From the NCBI RefSeq assembly GCF_013390595.1, contig NZ_JACAWV010000022.1, forward strand, positions 930,001-994,000: 64,000 nt of DNA, given 5' to 3'. Below are positions 25,452 through 35,619 of the stretch, piece by piece (the first letter of the stretch is position 1; each line of letters begins with the position of its first letter). The stretch is from Rhizobium sp. RM. GTDB lineage: Bacteria; Pseudomonadota; Alphaproteobacteria; Rhizobiales; Rhizobiaceae. Both the position numbers and the translations under genes were made by a program. Under the pieces are notes generated by a model. That model made no database searches. It worked only from the letters and a program-made list of their open reading frames with translations, and was not told the origin of the DNA.

Positions 25452-26077
25452 GCATAAAACCTTTCGTAGATTGTTCGTACGATGCCCGCGGTAATGCCCC
25501 AAATATAACGTTCGCCATAGGACATTTCGTAGAAAAAACGCTCCTTCCCCTGAAACATCCGGCTTCCGCGCGCATGATTTTCCGGGTCCATCAAAAAGGA
25601 CATCGGCACTTCAAAGACATCGTCCACCTCGTCCGGGTTAAGCGTCAGGTGAAAACCCGGCTGTATGACGGCGAGCACCGGTTTGATGCGAAATCCCGTC
25701 CCGGTAATATAGTCTGGCAGACGTCCAACGGTTTCCACGTAGGATCGCGCCAGACCGATCTCCTCTTCGGCCTCACGCAACGCAGCATCTTCCGGCGTGC
25801 GGTCTTCGGCGTCGATACCGCCGCCCGGAAATGAAATCTGGCCGGAGTGCTTGCGCAGGGTTGCCGTCCGCTGGGTAAAGATCACCCGCGCATCATCCCC
25901 TTCATCGACCACGGGCACGAGAACGGCAGCATCCTTCAGCCGGATGCCGTTTCCCGAGAGAACGACACCCGGATTAAGCACATGGTCTCCAAGTTCCTGT
26001 TCGGCAACACCCTCACCGTCCCGCAGCACGCGCCGACGGAAATCGTTTGCCGAAAAGTCCAATATCTTCAAAGTCAT
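25448..26077 (-). CDS. Nudix hydrolase, CoA pyrophosphatase (NudL) type
   Basis: 209 aa. Nudix box with GGGIDAEDRTPEDAALREA then EEEIGL matches GX5EX7REUXEEXGU. The preceding QRTATLRKHSGQISFPGG is the extra UPF0035-type signature of CoA pyrophosphatases, and the C-terminal IWGITAGI also fits NudL. Overlaps both neighbours by 4 nt, so the three-gene operon is translationally coupled. Confidence 0.9.
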   Translation of the reverse strand: MTLKILDFSANDFRRRVLRDGEGVAEQELGDHVLNPGVVLSGNGIRLKDAAVLVPVVDEGDDARVIFTQRTATLRKHSGQISFPGGGIDAEDRTPEDAALREAEEEIGLARSYVETVGRLPDYITGTGFRIKPVLAVIQPGFHLTLNPDEVDDVFEVPMSFLMDPENHARGSRMFQGKERFFYEMSYGERYIWGITAGIVRTIYERFYA

Positions 26078-26697
26078 TGCGAAAGTGCTTCCAGTTCATC
26101 TGCCGGCATCACGGCAAAAACGCTTTTGCCCGAACGGACCGCAAACATGGCGCGACCATCCATATCCACAATCTCGCCGCATGCGACCAGATCATACATC
26201 ACCGCACGCGACACCAGTGCTTCGAGCCTTCCACGCACCAGAATATACGGTTTCAGCTCGTTGTTTTCGCCAGCGATTTCAAATCGCAGCGGATGGTCCT
26301 CGCCGATCTCCACCACGTCGCCTACATTGGTGCGAAACGCCAGGCGTGGCTCACCCTCCTTTTCAGTCACAATCATCTCGACCGCTATGAAAGGTGCGTC
26401 GGCCACCTTTATGGCGACTTTTTCCACAGGTGTTACGAGATAGGTCTGACCGTCCTCATCCTTGCGCAAAACGGTCGAAAATAACCGCACCAACGGCGCT
26501 CGTCCGATCGGCGTTCCCATGTAAAACCATGTCCCGTCGGCACGGATTTCCATGTCGATATTCCCGCAAAACGGCGGGTTCCAGCGCTCGACCGGCGCAG
26601 GCCCACGCTTGGCGTCACCTGTCTGCTCCGCGGCGCGGGAAATCATGGCCGCCAGCCCCGCTGCATCGCCCGCCGAATGAATTGTTTCCAGTGCCAT
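26074..26697 (-). CDS. DUF1285 domain protein
   Basis: 207 aa. The DUF1285 core is visible as VERWNPPFCGNIDMEIRADGTWFYMGTPIGR and RLFSTVLRKDEDGQTYLVTPVEK. No catalytic motif is known for the family. First gene of the DUF1285-Nudix-cca operon, divergent from moxR with 148 nt between. Ribosome-binding site weak. Confidence 0.9.
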   Translation of the reverse strand: MALETIHSAGDAAGLAAMISRAAEQTGDAKRGPAPVERWNPPFCGNIDMEIRADGTWFYMGTPIGRAPLVRLFSTVLRKDEDGQTYLVTPVEKVAIKVADAPFIAVEMIVTEKEGEPRLAFRTNVGDVVEIGEDHPLRFEIAGENNELKPYILVRGRLEALVSRAVMYDLVACGEIVDMDGRAMFAVRSGKSVFAVMPADELEALSQ

Positions 26698-26845
26698 ATT
26701 CGAGTCTCGCTTTGCCGATAAGGAAACATTAGGCTGTGTAAGTCACGAGATAGTCATTCTGATGGTGCTTGTCAGCGGGCAAGAGAGCAATAAGCTATAT
26801 GCAGTGCGAAATCCGTGCCGGAGCGAAGGTTTTGAGGAGAACGAC

Positions 26846-27856
26846 ATGGGCGTGATGAATACCGGCGAAACCCTCGACGAAAAAGCCATCGTCGCTGCCG
26901 CCGAAAAGGCGTTGTCCGATATAGCTGCGATCCGAGCGGAGGTGTCCAAAGTCATCTTCGGCCAGGAAAAAGTTGTCCAGAATACGCTTCTTGCCATTCT
27001 TTCAGGCGGACACGCCCTGCTCGTCGGCGTTCCCGGCCTCGCCAAGACAAAACTCGTCACCACGCTCGGCACCGTTCTTGGCCTTGATGCGAACCGCATT
27101 CAGTTCACGCCTGACCTTATGCCATCCGATATTCTCGGTTCTGAAGTGATGGATCAGGACGAAAACGGCCGCCGCTCTTTCCGCTTCATCAAGGGGCCGG
27201 TCTTTGCCCAGCTTCTGATGGCCGACGAAATCAACCGTGCCAGCCCGCGCACGCAATCGGCGCTGCTGCAGTCCATGCAGGAATACCACATCACGGTTGC
27301 CGGCCAGCATTACGACCTGCCCAAGCCCTTCCACGTTCTTGCCACCCAGAACCCTCTGGAGCAGGAAGGTACCTATCCGCTGCCGGAAGCCCAGCTTGAC
27401 CGCTTTCTGCTGCAGGTCGATGTCGACTATCCAGATCTTGCCGCAGAGCGCCAGATTCTTCTCGACACCACCGGTATGGCTTCCGGAGAAGCCCGCCGCA
27501 TGATCGATGCGGAACGGCTGATGGATATTCAGACACTCATCCGGCAGATGCCTGTCAGTGACAAGGTTGTGGATGCCATTTTGTCGTTGGTTCGGTCCGC
27601 GCGGCCGGGGCATGGCAACAAATTGACCGACAAGAACGTTGCATGGGGACCGGGTCCGCGTGCCGGACAGTCTCTCATGCTGACGGCCCGTGCCCGGGCA
27701 CTCTACGAAGGCAGGCTGGCGCCGTCACTCGATGATATCTACGCGCTGGCTGAACCTGTGCTGGAGCATCGTATGGCACTGACATTCGCGGCCCGCGCAG
27801 AGGGTATGTCGGTCCGTGATGTGATCGCTGCACTGGTAGAGCAGGCAAGGGACTAA
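26846..27856 (+). CDS. MoxR-family AAA+ ATPase
   Basis: 336 aa. Walker A GVPGLAKTK, Walker B LLMADEINRASP, sensor 1 LATQNPLEQEGTYPLPEAQLDRF, C-terminal helical lid. MoxR proteins act as chaperone-like ATPases, usually with von Willebrand A partners, several of which follow here. GAGGAG 9 nt before ATG 26846; the open frame to 26762 is unsupported. Starts a four-gene operon with a 28-nt gap, then a 4-nt overlap, then a 1-nt gap. Confidence 0.95.
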   Translation: MGVMNTGETLDEKAIVAAAEKALSDIAAIRAEVSKVIFGQEKVVQNTLLAILSGGHALLVGVPGLAKTKLVTTLGTVLGLDANRIQFTPDLMPSDILGSEVMDQDENGRRSFRFIKGPVFAQLLMADEINRASPRTQSALLQSMQEYHITVAGQHYDLPKPFHVLATQNPLEQEGTYPLPEAQLDRFLLQVDVDYPDLAAERQILLDTTGMASGEARRMIDAERLMDIQTLIRQMPVSDKVVDAILSLVRSARPGHGNKLTDKNVAWGPGPRAGQSLMLTARARALYEGRLAPSLDDIYALAEPVLEHRMALTFAARAEGMSVRDVIAALVEQARD

Positions 27857-27884
27857 AACGCCGGATTGTTAAAAAGGAGCGCAT

Positions 27885-28799
27885 GTGGCGTCCATCGGCC
27901 AGATCGTAAAGCAGACACCCGGAGCCGAGGTATTGGCGCGCGCCCAGCAACGCGCAGCCCTTGTTCCCGATTGCATGGTGGAAGCGCGGCGTATCGCGAA
28001 TACCGTCATAGCCGGCTGGCACGGACGCCGCAAACGCGGTGTCGGTGAGAATTTCTGGCAGTTCCGCCCCTACGCGGAAGGTGAAAGCCTGTCGCGGATC
28101 GACTGGCGGCGTTCGGCCCGCGACGATCATACCTATGTGCGCGAGCGGGAGTGGGAAGCGGCGCATACCATCTGGCTCTGGGCCGATATGTCACCGTCGA
28201 TGATGTATAAATCGACGCTCGGCACTGTCTCCAAGGAAAGCCGCGCGCTGGTTCTGATGCTGGCGCTGGCGGAAATTCTCGCCAGATCTGGAGAGCGCAT
28301 CGGGTGTCCCGGCATCATGGAGCCGGTTTCGGCCAGAAACGCAGCGGAGCGCCTCGCCACCGCCATCATGCACGCACCGGTGACGAATGGTCTGCCTGAA
28401 ACAGGCATGATCCGTGGCGCCAGCGATATCGTTCTGATCGGTGATTTTCTCGATGATGCGGCAAGCGTCATGGAACGCATCTCGCCGCTGGCGCGCCGAA
28501 GCCTTCGCGGCCATGTCGTCGAAATCGCCGATCCTGCAGAGGAGATGTTCCCCTATTTCGGCCGTACAGAATTTACGGACCCGGAAACGGGAGAGAAACT
28601 CGTAGCCGGCCGGGCCGAAACGATCCGTGAGGACTACACCCGAGCGTACCTCGCCCGCCGCGAAGCCTTGTCGTCATCGCTGCGTCGTCTCGGCTGGAAC
28701 TTCGTCTTCCACCGCACTGACCATCTCGCCTCCGAAGCGCTTGTCGCCGTCCATATGTATCTGTCCGGATCTCCGGCGGAAGGCGGTGGTCGTCGATGA
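27885..28799 (+). CDS. DUF58 protein with intact MIDAS motif
   Basis: 304 aa starting at GTG 27885 with AAAAAGGAG upstream. DUF58 signature GVGENFWQFRPYAEGESLSRIDWRRSAR, then a von Willebrand A-like core whose metal site reads DMSPS (DxSxS, Asp ~101). Cytosolic or peripheral membrane. In MoxR operons DUF58 proteins are the usual first partner of the ATPase. Overlaps the next gene by 4 nt. Confidence 0.92.
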   Translation: MASIGQIVKQTPGAEVLARAQQRAALVPDCMVEARRIANTVIAGWHGRRKRGVGENFWQFRPYAEGESLSRIDWRRSARDDHTYVREREWEAAHTIWLWADMSPSMMYKSTLGTVSKESRALVLMLALAEILARSGERIGCPGIMEPVSARNAAERLATAIMHAPVTNGLPETGMIRGASDIVLIGDFLDDAASVMERISPLARRSLRGHVVEIADPAEEMFPYFGRTEFTDPETGEKLVAGRAETIREDYTRAYLARREALSSSLRRLGWNFVFHRTDHLASEALVAVHMYLSGSPAEGGGRR

Positions 28800-31603
28800 G
28801 CTTTCTGCCGTTCGTTTTTTCCAGTCCCTACATTCTCTTCGGTCTTCTGGCGCTGCCAGCCATATGGTGGTTGTTGCGGCTCACTCCGCCACGTCCGAAG
28901 GCGGAAATCTTTCCGCCGTTGAAAATCCTCGCCACCGTGCTGAAGCGGGAAGAAACGCCCTCGAAAAGTCCGTGGTGGCTGACGCTGCTGCGCATGGCTT
29001 TGGCCGCGGCTGTTATTCTCGCGCTGGCCGATCCCGTGATGAACCCGCGTAACAATACGCTGGCGGGCACTGGACCTCTGGTGATGGTCGTCGACAACAG
29101 TTGGGCGGCGGCGCCGGATTGGGATCGCCGTGTCGAAACCGCAAAAGCCTTGATTGGCGATGCGGAACGGGCCGAACGGCCGGTGTCGATCAGCTTCACC
29201 GCGGATGCAGACCATGATGCCGTCCCCTCAACGACGGCTGTTGCGCTGGAGAAACTTGCGGCAGCAAGGCCGAAACCTTTGGTACCGGATCGAACGCGGA
29301 CAGCCGAGGCCGTGACCGAAGCGCTGAATGGCACGACGCCAGGCACACTTGTCTATATCGCCGACGGTGTGGCAACACCGCAGGACGAAACGGCACTTGC
29401 AACATTTGCTAGCCTATCACCTGCCGAGTTTCGTTTTGTCGAAGGTGACGGCAATAACGTTACGGCCATTACTGCCGCGACCAACAATGCCGATGCAATG
29501 AGCGTGATCGTCTCGCGGCTCAAAGCCTCATCGCCGGAGCGTCTGGTTGTCAATGCACAGGACAGCCAGGGCCGTATTCTCGCGAACGGCGTTGCAGATT
29601 TCGCCGTAGGAAATGCCGAGACAACGGCAACCGTAGAAGCGCCCTTCGAACTGCGCAATGACTTTGCGCGCCTCTCCCTTGAGGGCGTCTCGACCGCCGG
29701 TTCAGCGCATCTTCTCGATGACGGCTTCCGTCGCCGCCGTGTTGCGCTGCTTGCTGGAGAAACCGGCAACGACTTCCAACCGCTCCTGCAGCCACTCTAT
29801 TATATCAGCCGCGCCCTCCAGCCCTATGCGGATTTGATCCCGCAAAGGCAAGCTGATCTCTCGCAGGCAATTCCGGAAATTCTGCAGTCAAATCCGTCAG
29901 TGATCGTTATGGCGGACATCGGTCGTTTACCGCAGGAAACCTACGAGCCGATGCAGAGCTGGCTTGCAGGTGGTGGCACGCTGATCCGGTTCGCGGGACC
30001 GCGTCTTGCCGCTGCCCCGGCAGACGATCCTTTGGTTCCCGTTACGCTTCGTCAGGGTGAACGCGCGCTCGGCGGTGCACTTTCCTGGGCCGAGCCGCAG
30101 CCGCTGGCCGATTTCCCCAATTTCGGCGCCTTTGCAGGCATGCCGAAAGCCGACGGCATCCTTGTCAAACGGCAGGTTCTTGCAGAGCCGACGCCTGACC
30201 TTGCCGAACGCACATGGGCAAGCCTCGCCGACGGCACGCCGCTCGTGACAACGCGCAATATCGAAGCCGGGCGCATCGTTTTGTTCCATGTCAGCGCTGA
30301 AGCAAGCTGGTCGGACCTGCCGATCTCCGGTCATTTCGTCGAGATGCTTCGCCGCATCGTCCAGCTATCACAGGCAGGCGGCGCATCGGCCTCCGCCAAT
30401 GCGCCTGCAGCAGCTTTGCCGCCCTATCGCCTGCTGACGGCAGAGGGCGCATTGTCGGCGGAAATCGGCTCTGCCCGCCCGCTTGAAATCCGCGCTGGAC
30501 AGCAACCGCGTACAGGTTTCGACAACCCACCTGGCCTTTATGGTACGGAGGACGGCTTCGTGGCGCTCAATCTTCTTCCCGCCGGAGCAACGCTTCGTCC
30601 AATGAACACGACGCCTGCGGGAGCATCGACGACTGAGGCACTGGTTGGAGAAACGGCAAAATCGCTACGCCCCGCCTTGTTCATCGCCGCCTTTCTCATG
30701 CTGGTGGCAGACAGCCTGATCGTGCTTTTCATGAACGGCGCTTTCGCGCGTTTCCCCAAGACACGTGGCTCAGCCGCCGCCGTCGTGCTTCTTGCCTTAT
30801 CAGGCCTCGCCACCCTTTCGCCGCAACAGGCGCGTGCTGACGATCCCAAATCCGGTGACGAACAGATCTTCGAACGCCTGGACACGACCCATCTCGCTTA
30901 TGTCCGCACCGGCGAGGATGACGTGGATCGCATCTCGGAACAGGGATTGCAGGGTCTGAGCGAGTTCCTGACCTGGCGCACGACGCTGGAACCCGGCCAA
31001 CCGGTCGGCCTCGATATCTCAAAGGACGAATTGTCCTTCTATCCGATTATCTATTGGCCTGTGTCCGCGACCGCCCCCATGCCCTCCAGCGCCGCTATTT
31101 CACGGATCGACGCTTATATGCGGGCGGGCGGAACCGTCTTGTTCGACACGCGCGACCAGTTCTCGTCGCTCGACAATGGCAATTCGACGCCCAATGGTGA
31201 ACGCCTGCAGGCCATTCTCGCCAATATCGATATTCCACCGCTGGAACCGGTGCCGGAAGACCATGTTCTGACGCGTTCTTTCTACCTGCTCACCAATTTC
31301 CCGGGGCGCTACAATGGCTCACCGCTCTGGGTCGAGTCCCGCCAGGGTGCTGCGAAGACAACCTCTGGCCTGTCTTCATCGGGCGATGGTGTGACGCCGA
31401 TCATGATCACAGGCAATGATTTCGCCGGCGCATGGGCGATCGATCAGCAAGGTGCTCCCGTTCTGCCGACTGTGCCACCGGACGAACTGCAGCGTGAACA
31501 CGCCTTCCGTTCCGGCGTCAACATCATGATGTATATGCTGACCGGCAACTACAAGGCTGACCAGGTTCACGTTCCGGCCCTACTCGAACGACTGGGGCAA
31601 TGA
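28796..31603 (+). CDS. Large BatA-like membrane protein with C-terminal DUF4159
   Basis: 935 aa. N-terminal BatA-type membrane segment (SSPYILFGLLALPAIWWLLRL and a second helix ~62-80), a von Willebrand A-like domain whose metal motif is degenerate (VVDNSWA instead of DxSxS, Asp ~100), a middle region, a transmembrane helix near 625-645, a further hydrophobic segment before QARADDPKSGD (a possible cleavage point), then DUF4159 (THLAYVRTGEDDVDRISEQGL ... FYPIIYWPV) with a glutamine-amidotransferase-like fold. Topology suggests the DUF4159 part is periplasmic. Function unknown. Confidence 0.9.
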   Translation: MSFLPFVFSSPYILFGLLALPAIWWLLRLTPPRPKAEIFPPLKILATVLKREETPSKSPWWLTLLRMALAAAVILALADPVMNPRNNTLAGTGPLVMVVDNSWAAAPDWDRRVETAKALIGDAERAERPVSISFTADADHDAVPSTTAVALEKLAAARPKPLVPDRTRTAEAVTEALNGTTPGTLVYIADGVATPQDETALATFASLSPAEFRFVEGDGNNVTAITAATNNADAMSVIVSRLKASSPERLVVNAQDSQGRILANGVADFAVGNAETTATVEAPFELRNDFARLSLEGVSTAGSAHLLDDGFRRRRVALLAGETGNDFQPLLQPLYYISRALQPYADLIPQRQADLSQAIPEILQSNPSVIVMADIGRLPQETYEPMQSWLAGGGTLIRFAGPRLAAAPADDPLVPVTLRQGERALGGALSWAEPQPLADFPNFGAFAGMPKADGILVKRQVLAEPTPDLAERTWASLADGTPLVTTRNIEAGRIVLFHVSAEASWSDLPISGHFVEMLRRIVQLSQAGGASASANAPAAALPPYRLLTAEGALSAEIGSARPLEIRAGQQPRTGFDNPPGLYGTEDGFVALNLLPAGATLRPMNTTPAGASTTEALVGETAKSLRPALFIAAFLMLVADSLIVLFMNGAFARFPKTRGSAAAVVLLALSGLATLSPQQARADDPKSGDEQIFERLDTTHLAYVRTGEDDVDRISEQGLQGLSEFLTWRTTLEPGQPVGLDISKDELSFYPIIYWPVSATAPMPSSAAISRIDAYMRAGGTVLFDTRDQFSSLDNGNSTPNGERLQAILANIDIPPLEPVPEDHVLTRSFYLLTNFPGRYNGSPLWVESRQGAAKTTSGLSSSGDGVTPIMITGNDFAGAWAIDQQGAPVLPTVPPDELQREHAFRSGVNIMMYMLTGNYKADQVHVPALLERLGQ

Positions 31604-31604
31604 G

Positions 31605-33686
31605 ATGAACCTGACCTTCGCCCCCTTCTTGCCCTGGATCGTAATTGCCGTTCTTGCTGTTGCCGCGCTGGCGCTCGCCGTTATCGGCCTGTGGCGTGGT
31701 GTTCGCGGTGCATGGCTGCGCGGGCTGGCGCTCGCCGCTCTTTTGCTTGCCATCGCCAATCCGCTTCTGACCAACGAAGAACGTGAGCCGCTCTCGACCA
31801 TCGTTCCCGTCATCGTCGATCGTTCGCAAAGCCAGGACGTGCAGGACAGGCCACAGATGACGGATCAGGCTCTTGCGAGCCTGCGTGATCGCCTGTCGCG
31901 TTTTCCACGCATTGAACCCCGCATCGTCGAAGTGCGTGACGATGCCGAAAGTGATGCCCCGGCGACGCAGCTCTTCTCGGCTCTTTCTTCTGCCGTCTCG
32001 GACGTATCGCCGTCTCGCATCGGCGGCGCAATTTTCCTCAGCGACGGACAGATCCACGATATTCCGAATGCCTCGCCGAACGCGGAGCAGGCACTCGGCT
32101 TCCGCGCTCCGATACATGGTCTGATTACCGGTAAGGCCGATGAATTCGATCGCCGTATCGAAATCGTCCGCGCCCCCCGCTTCGGCATCGTCAACGAAGA
32201 ACAGCAACTGACCTTCCGCGTTTTCGACGACGGCCGTTCGCAAGGCGGCTCCGCCGAGGTGACGGTGAAGATGAACGGTGAGGAAATCGCGACGCTACAG
32301 GCCACGCCCGGTCAGCCGACGCCGTTCAGCTTCCGGGTACCGCGCGGCGGCAACAATGTCATGGAGTTCTCGGTCGCAGGCCTTCCCGGCGAGGTGACAA
32401 CCGCCAACAACCGCGCCGTTCATCTGATCGAAGGCATTCGTCAGAACCTGCGTGTGCTGCTCGTTTCAGGAGAACCTCACGCAGGCGAACGCGCCTGGCG
32501 CAATCTTCTCAAATCCGACGCCTCCGTCGATCTCGTGCATTTCACCATTCTCCGCCCACCGGAGAAACAGGATGGTACGCCGATCAACGAACTGTCGCTG
32601 ATCGCCTTCCCCACTCGCGAACTGTTCGTGGAAAAGATCGAGGACTTCGATCTCATCATCTTCGATCGCTACCAGCATCGTGGCGTGCTGCCGATCCTCT
32701 ATTATGACTACATCGCCCAATACGTCGAAAAGGGTGGTGCCCTGCTGATCGCGGCGGGTCCGGAACATGCCGGGCAGGATTCGATCGCCATGACGCCGCT
32801 TGCTTCCGTACTGCCAGCCCAGCCGACTGGACAAGTGCATCAGTCTGCCTTCTATCCGCGCCTTTCAGAAGCCGGCAAGAAACACCCCGTCACCCGTGGT
32901 CTGGATGGTTCCGGTGAAGAGCCACCGCATTGGGGCCGCTGGTTCCGCACCATCAGCGTCGACCCGCCGCAGGGCCAGACCGTGATGCTCGGCGACGGAC
33001 AAGATCCGCTTCTCGTCCTCAACCGTCAGGGTGAAGGCCGCGTCGCGATGCTGTTGTCAGACCAGGGTTGGCTCTGGGCGCGCGGTTTCGAAGGCGGCGG
33101 CCCGCACGTTGCACTGTACCGGCGCATCGCGCACTGGCTCATGAAGGAACCGGAACTCGAGGAAGAGGCGCTGACAGCGCGCGCCAATGGCCGCACGCTG
33201 GAAATCACCCGTCAGACGATCGGTGACGATCCAGGCCAGGCCTCGGTTACCTTCCCGTCCGGCAAGACGGAAAACATGACCTTCACCAGCACCGAACCCG
33301 GTCTTTACAAGATCGAGCGGCGGATGGACGAAACGGGCCTGTTCGAAATCAAGAACGGTGATTTTACCACCCTCGTCCATGTCGGTGCAGTCGACGCGCC
33401 GGAGTTCAAGGCGATGATCTCCACCACCGAAACCCTGCGGCCGCTGGTGGATGCCACCAAGGGCAGCATTCATCGTGTCGCCGATAATTCAGGTCGCGTT
33501 GCACTTCCCGATATCCTGCCGGTGCGCGGGGATATCAGGGTCGCTGATGACGATCGCATGCTGATCCGCATGACCGATGAGACGGTCCTGAAGGGCGTGA
33601 ATACGTTGCCACTCTTTGCAGGGTTTGCGGGCCTTGCTGCCCTCCTCCTTGCCTTCTCGGCGCTCTGGTGGCGCGAAGGCCGGTAA
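31605..33686 (+). CDS. Large membrane protein with vWA-like and GATase-like domains
   Basis: 693 aa. Two N-terminal helices (about 10-30, 38-53) and one C-terminal helix (~665-685). Just after the second helix is VIVDRSQSQD, an intact DxSxS metal motif, followed by a von Willebrand A-like domain; an Ig-like stretch (about 190-265) and a GATase1-like domain (LLVSGEPHAGERAW, YVEKGGALLIAAGPEH) follow. No catalytic Cys is evident in the latter. One nucleotide separates it from the DUF4159 gene, so it is the fourth member of the MoxR operon. Confidence 0.88.
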   Translation: MNLTFAPFLPWIVIAVLAVAALALAVIGLWRGVRGAWLRGLALAALLLAIANPLLTNEEREPLSTIVPVIVDRSQSQDVQDRPQMTDQALASLRDRLSRFPRIEPRIVEVRDDAESDAPATQLFSALSSAVSDVSPSRIGGAIFLSDGQIHDIPNASPNAEQALGFRAPIHGLITGKADEFDRRIEIVRAPRFGIVNEEQQLTFRVFDDGRSQGGSAEVTVKMNGEEIATLQATPGQPTPFSFRVPRGGNNVMEFSVAGLPGEVTTANNRAVHLIEGIRQNLRVLLVSGEPHAGERAWRNLLKSDASVDLVHFTILRPPEKQDGTPINELSLIAFPTRELFVEKIEDFDLIIFDRYQHRGVLPILYYDYIAQYVEKGGALLIAAGPEHAGQDSIAMTPLASVLPAQPTGQVHQSAFYPRLSEAGKKHPVTRGLDGSGEEPPHWGRWFRTISVDPPQGQTVMLGDGQDPLLVLNRQGEGRVAMLLSDQGWLWARGFEGGGPHVALYRRIAHWLMKEPELEEEALTARANGRTLEITRQTIGDDPGQASVTFPSGKTENMTFTSTEPGLYKIERRMDETGLFEIKNGDFTTLVHVGAVDAPEFKAMISTTETLRPLVDATKGSIHRVADNSGRVALPDILPVRGDIRVADDDRMLIRMTDETVLKGVNTLPLFAGFAGLAALLLAFSALWWREGR

Positions 33687-33790
33687 AACCGGCTTTCGCA
33701 AACAGCACATGACTCCCTATTCGCAATTGCGCGAGACGCAGGGATGGTTCATTTCCTCTTCCGTGAAGACAATTCCACGGAAGGCCGAAA

Positions 33791-34204
33791 ATGGATTTTA
33801 TCTTGAGCGACGTCGCGGATGCGGAAGCCGAAAAGGCGATTCGTGACCCGCTGGTGGCATATAATGTCGCCCGTTTTGGCGAGAGTGATCGGCGTGAGCT
33901 CCTCATCACCATCCGCAACGATGACGGCACCGTAACCGGCGGCCTCGTTGGGTACACCGGTCGCGGCTGGCTTTATGTGCAGTTGCTGTTCGTGCCCGAA
34001 GATATGCGCGGACAGGGAACAGCTCCCAAACTTCTCGCCATGGCCGAGGAAGAGGCAAAAAACCGTGGTTGTATAGGTGCTTACATCGACACGATGAATC
34101 CCGACGCTCTCAGGCTCTACGAGCGCTCGGGTTTCACCAGGATCGGTGCGCTCTCACCGCTTTCCAGTGGCCAGTCGATTACCTGGCTTGAAAAGCGGTT
34201 CTAG
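33791..34204 (+). CDS. GNAT-family N-acetyltransferase
   Basis: 137 aa. Acetyl-CoA binding motif A appears as LLFVPEDMRGQGTAPKLLAMAEEEAKNRGC, with MNPDALRLYERSGFTRIG as motif B. GGAAGG upstream of ATG 33791. Substrate unknown. Stands alone after the MoxR operon; convergent with the MFS gene. Confidence 0.88.
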   Translation: MDFILSDVADAEAEKAIRDPLVAYNVARFGESDRRELLITIRNDDGTVTGGLVGYTGRGWLYVQLLFVPEDMRGQGTAPKLLAMAEEEAKNRGCIGAYIDTMNPDALRLYERSGFTRIGALSPLSSGQSITWLEKRF

Positions 34205-34224
34205 GCGATCTCGCGTAGCGGAGC

Positions 34225-35538
34225 TTATGCGAGCGCTGTGCGTCGCGTTTCGGCATTGATCCTTGTTGCCGCGATTGCTGCCAAGACCAGAAGCCCCGCA
34301 AAAATCCCCACAGCAAAACCGAAGCCCTGTGCAATGGCATAGCCAAGGATCGAAGGCGCCATAAGCCCGCCGAGACGCGCCATGGCTCCAGCAGCCCCCA
34401 TGCCGGTGGCGCGGGATTCGGTCGGATAGAGCTCCGGCGTATAAGCGTAGAGTGCTCCCCACGTGCCAAGCAGGGCAAAACTCATGATAAGCAGTGAAGC
34501 ACCGACCATCAGGCTGCTGGGTGCTACCGTAAACAACAGGCAGCCGAGTGCGGAAAGCAGGCAGAAGCCGATGAGAGTCGGCTTGCGTCCCCATTTTTCG
34601 ACACCGTACGCGGCAAGCGCGTAACCGGGGATCTGCGCCAGAGCCACCAGCACGAGGAACCCATACCCGCGCACGAAACCGAAGCCATCGCCAGCAAGAC
34701 GTGCCGGCATCCATGTAAAGATGCCGTAATATGAGACGGAGACAAGAAACCAGATCGCCAGGATCATGATGCTGCGTTGCCTCAGCGCGGGCGAAAAGAC
34801 ACCTTGGCCCTTTACCGCCTCCGGTTGGACAAGACGCGTTCCAAAGTCCAGAAGCGGCTTGCCGTTTGCCTCGAGCATCCGGTTCACCACCTCTTTCGCC
34901 TCATCCAGGCGGCCGCTTCGCAACAGGTAAAGCGGTGATTCGGGAACCAGAAATCGCAAACCAAAACCCAAAATCGCCGGAACGGCCGTCACCACGAAAA
35001 TGTAACGCCAGGCATCAAGGACGCCAGCCAGGCTCGCAGCCCAAGCAGCCAGGGCAACGATCAGCGTGCCGATGGCCCAGAACCCTTCGAGCAGAACAAG
35101 CCAGCGGCCGCGATTTTTCGCTGGCAGGAATTCGGCCATCATCGCGTAATCCACCGGCAAGGTGCCGCCAACGGCAGCGCCGGTCAAAAAGCGTAGCACC
35201 AGCAGAATGGTGAAATCCGGTGAGAAGGCAGACAATAGACCGAACACGGCATCGCATGCCACCGTGACGATCAGAACCCGGCGACGGCCGTAACGATCGG
35301 CCAGGCGCCCGAAAACGGCCGCGCCAATCAGCATGCCAAGAAAAAACGCTGTACCGGTCTGCAACGCCTGCGGAACAGTCAAACCAAAAGTTGCTGCAAT
35401 GGAGGCCGCAGTAAACCCGACCGCCAGAACCTGCATGGCATCCGCCGTCCAGACGAGGCCAAAGATGCCCATCAACCGCCGCTGATACGAACCTGCTCCC
35501 GCCCGCTCCAGCGCCTCATTCATTGTGATCGCCGTCAT
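34225..35538 (-). CDS. MFS transporter, organic-acid/aromatic-acid type
   Basis: 437 aa, 12 predicted helices. Major facilitator loop motif GRLADRYGRRRVL between helices 2 and 3 and repeated EKWGRKPTL in the second half; RFLTGAAVGGTLPVDYAMMAEFLPAKNRGR and PTESRATGMG are typical of the sugar/aromatic-acid:H+ symporter branch. GGGGAG just before ATG 35538. Substrate not decidable. Confidence 0.9.
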   Translation of the reverse strand: MTAITMNEALERAGAGSYQRRLMGIFGLVWTADAMQVLAVGFTAASIAATFGLTVPQALQTGTAFFLGMLIGAAVFGRLADRYGRRRVLIVTVACDAVFGLLSAFSPDFTILLVLRFLTGAAVGGTLPVDYAMMAEFLPAKNRGRWLVLLEGFWAIGTLIVALAAWAASLAGVLDAWRYIFVVTAVPAILGFGLRFLVPESPLYLLRSGRLDEAKEVVNRMLEANGKPLLDFGTRLVQPEAVKGQGVFSPALRQRSIMILAIWFLVSVSYYGIFTWMPARLAGDGFGFVRGYGFLVLVALAQIPGYALAAYGVEKWGRKPTLIGFCLLSALGCLLFTVAPSSLMVGASLLIMSFALLGTWGALYAYTPELYPTESRATGMGAAGAMARLGGLMAPSILGYAIAQGFGFAVGIFAGLLVLAAIAATRINAETRRTALA

Positions 35539-35619
35539 CCTGCTCCCCTCGCCGAAATCGACATCAGATTGCTAGGTTGCGGTTGGTGAACGGTCAAGTA
35601 CAGGGACTGAGATTTACGT

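Noticed and set aside
27883-27909. 8-codon ORF (ATG 27883) overlapping the DUF58 start
   Set aside because: It shares the DUF58 ribosome-binding site and ends after eight codons; the GTG start of DUF58 one frame over explains the signal better.
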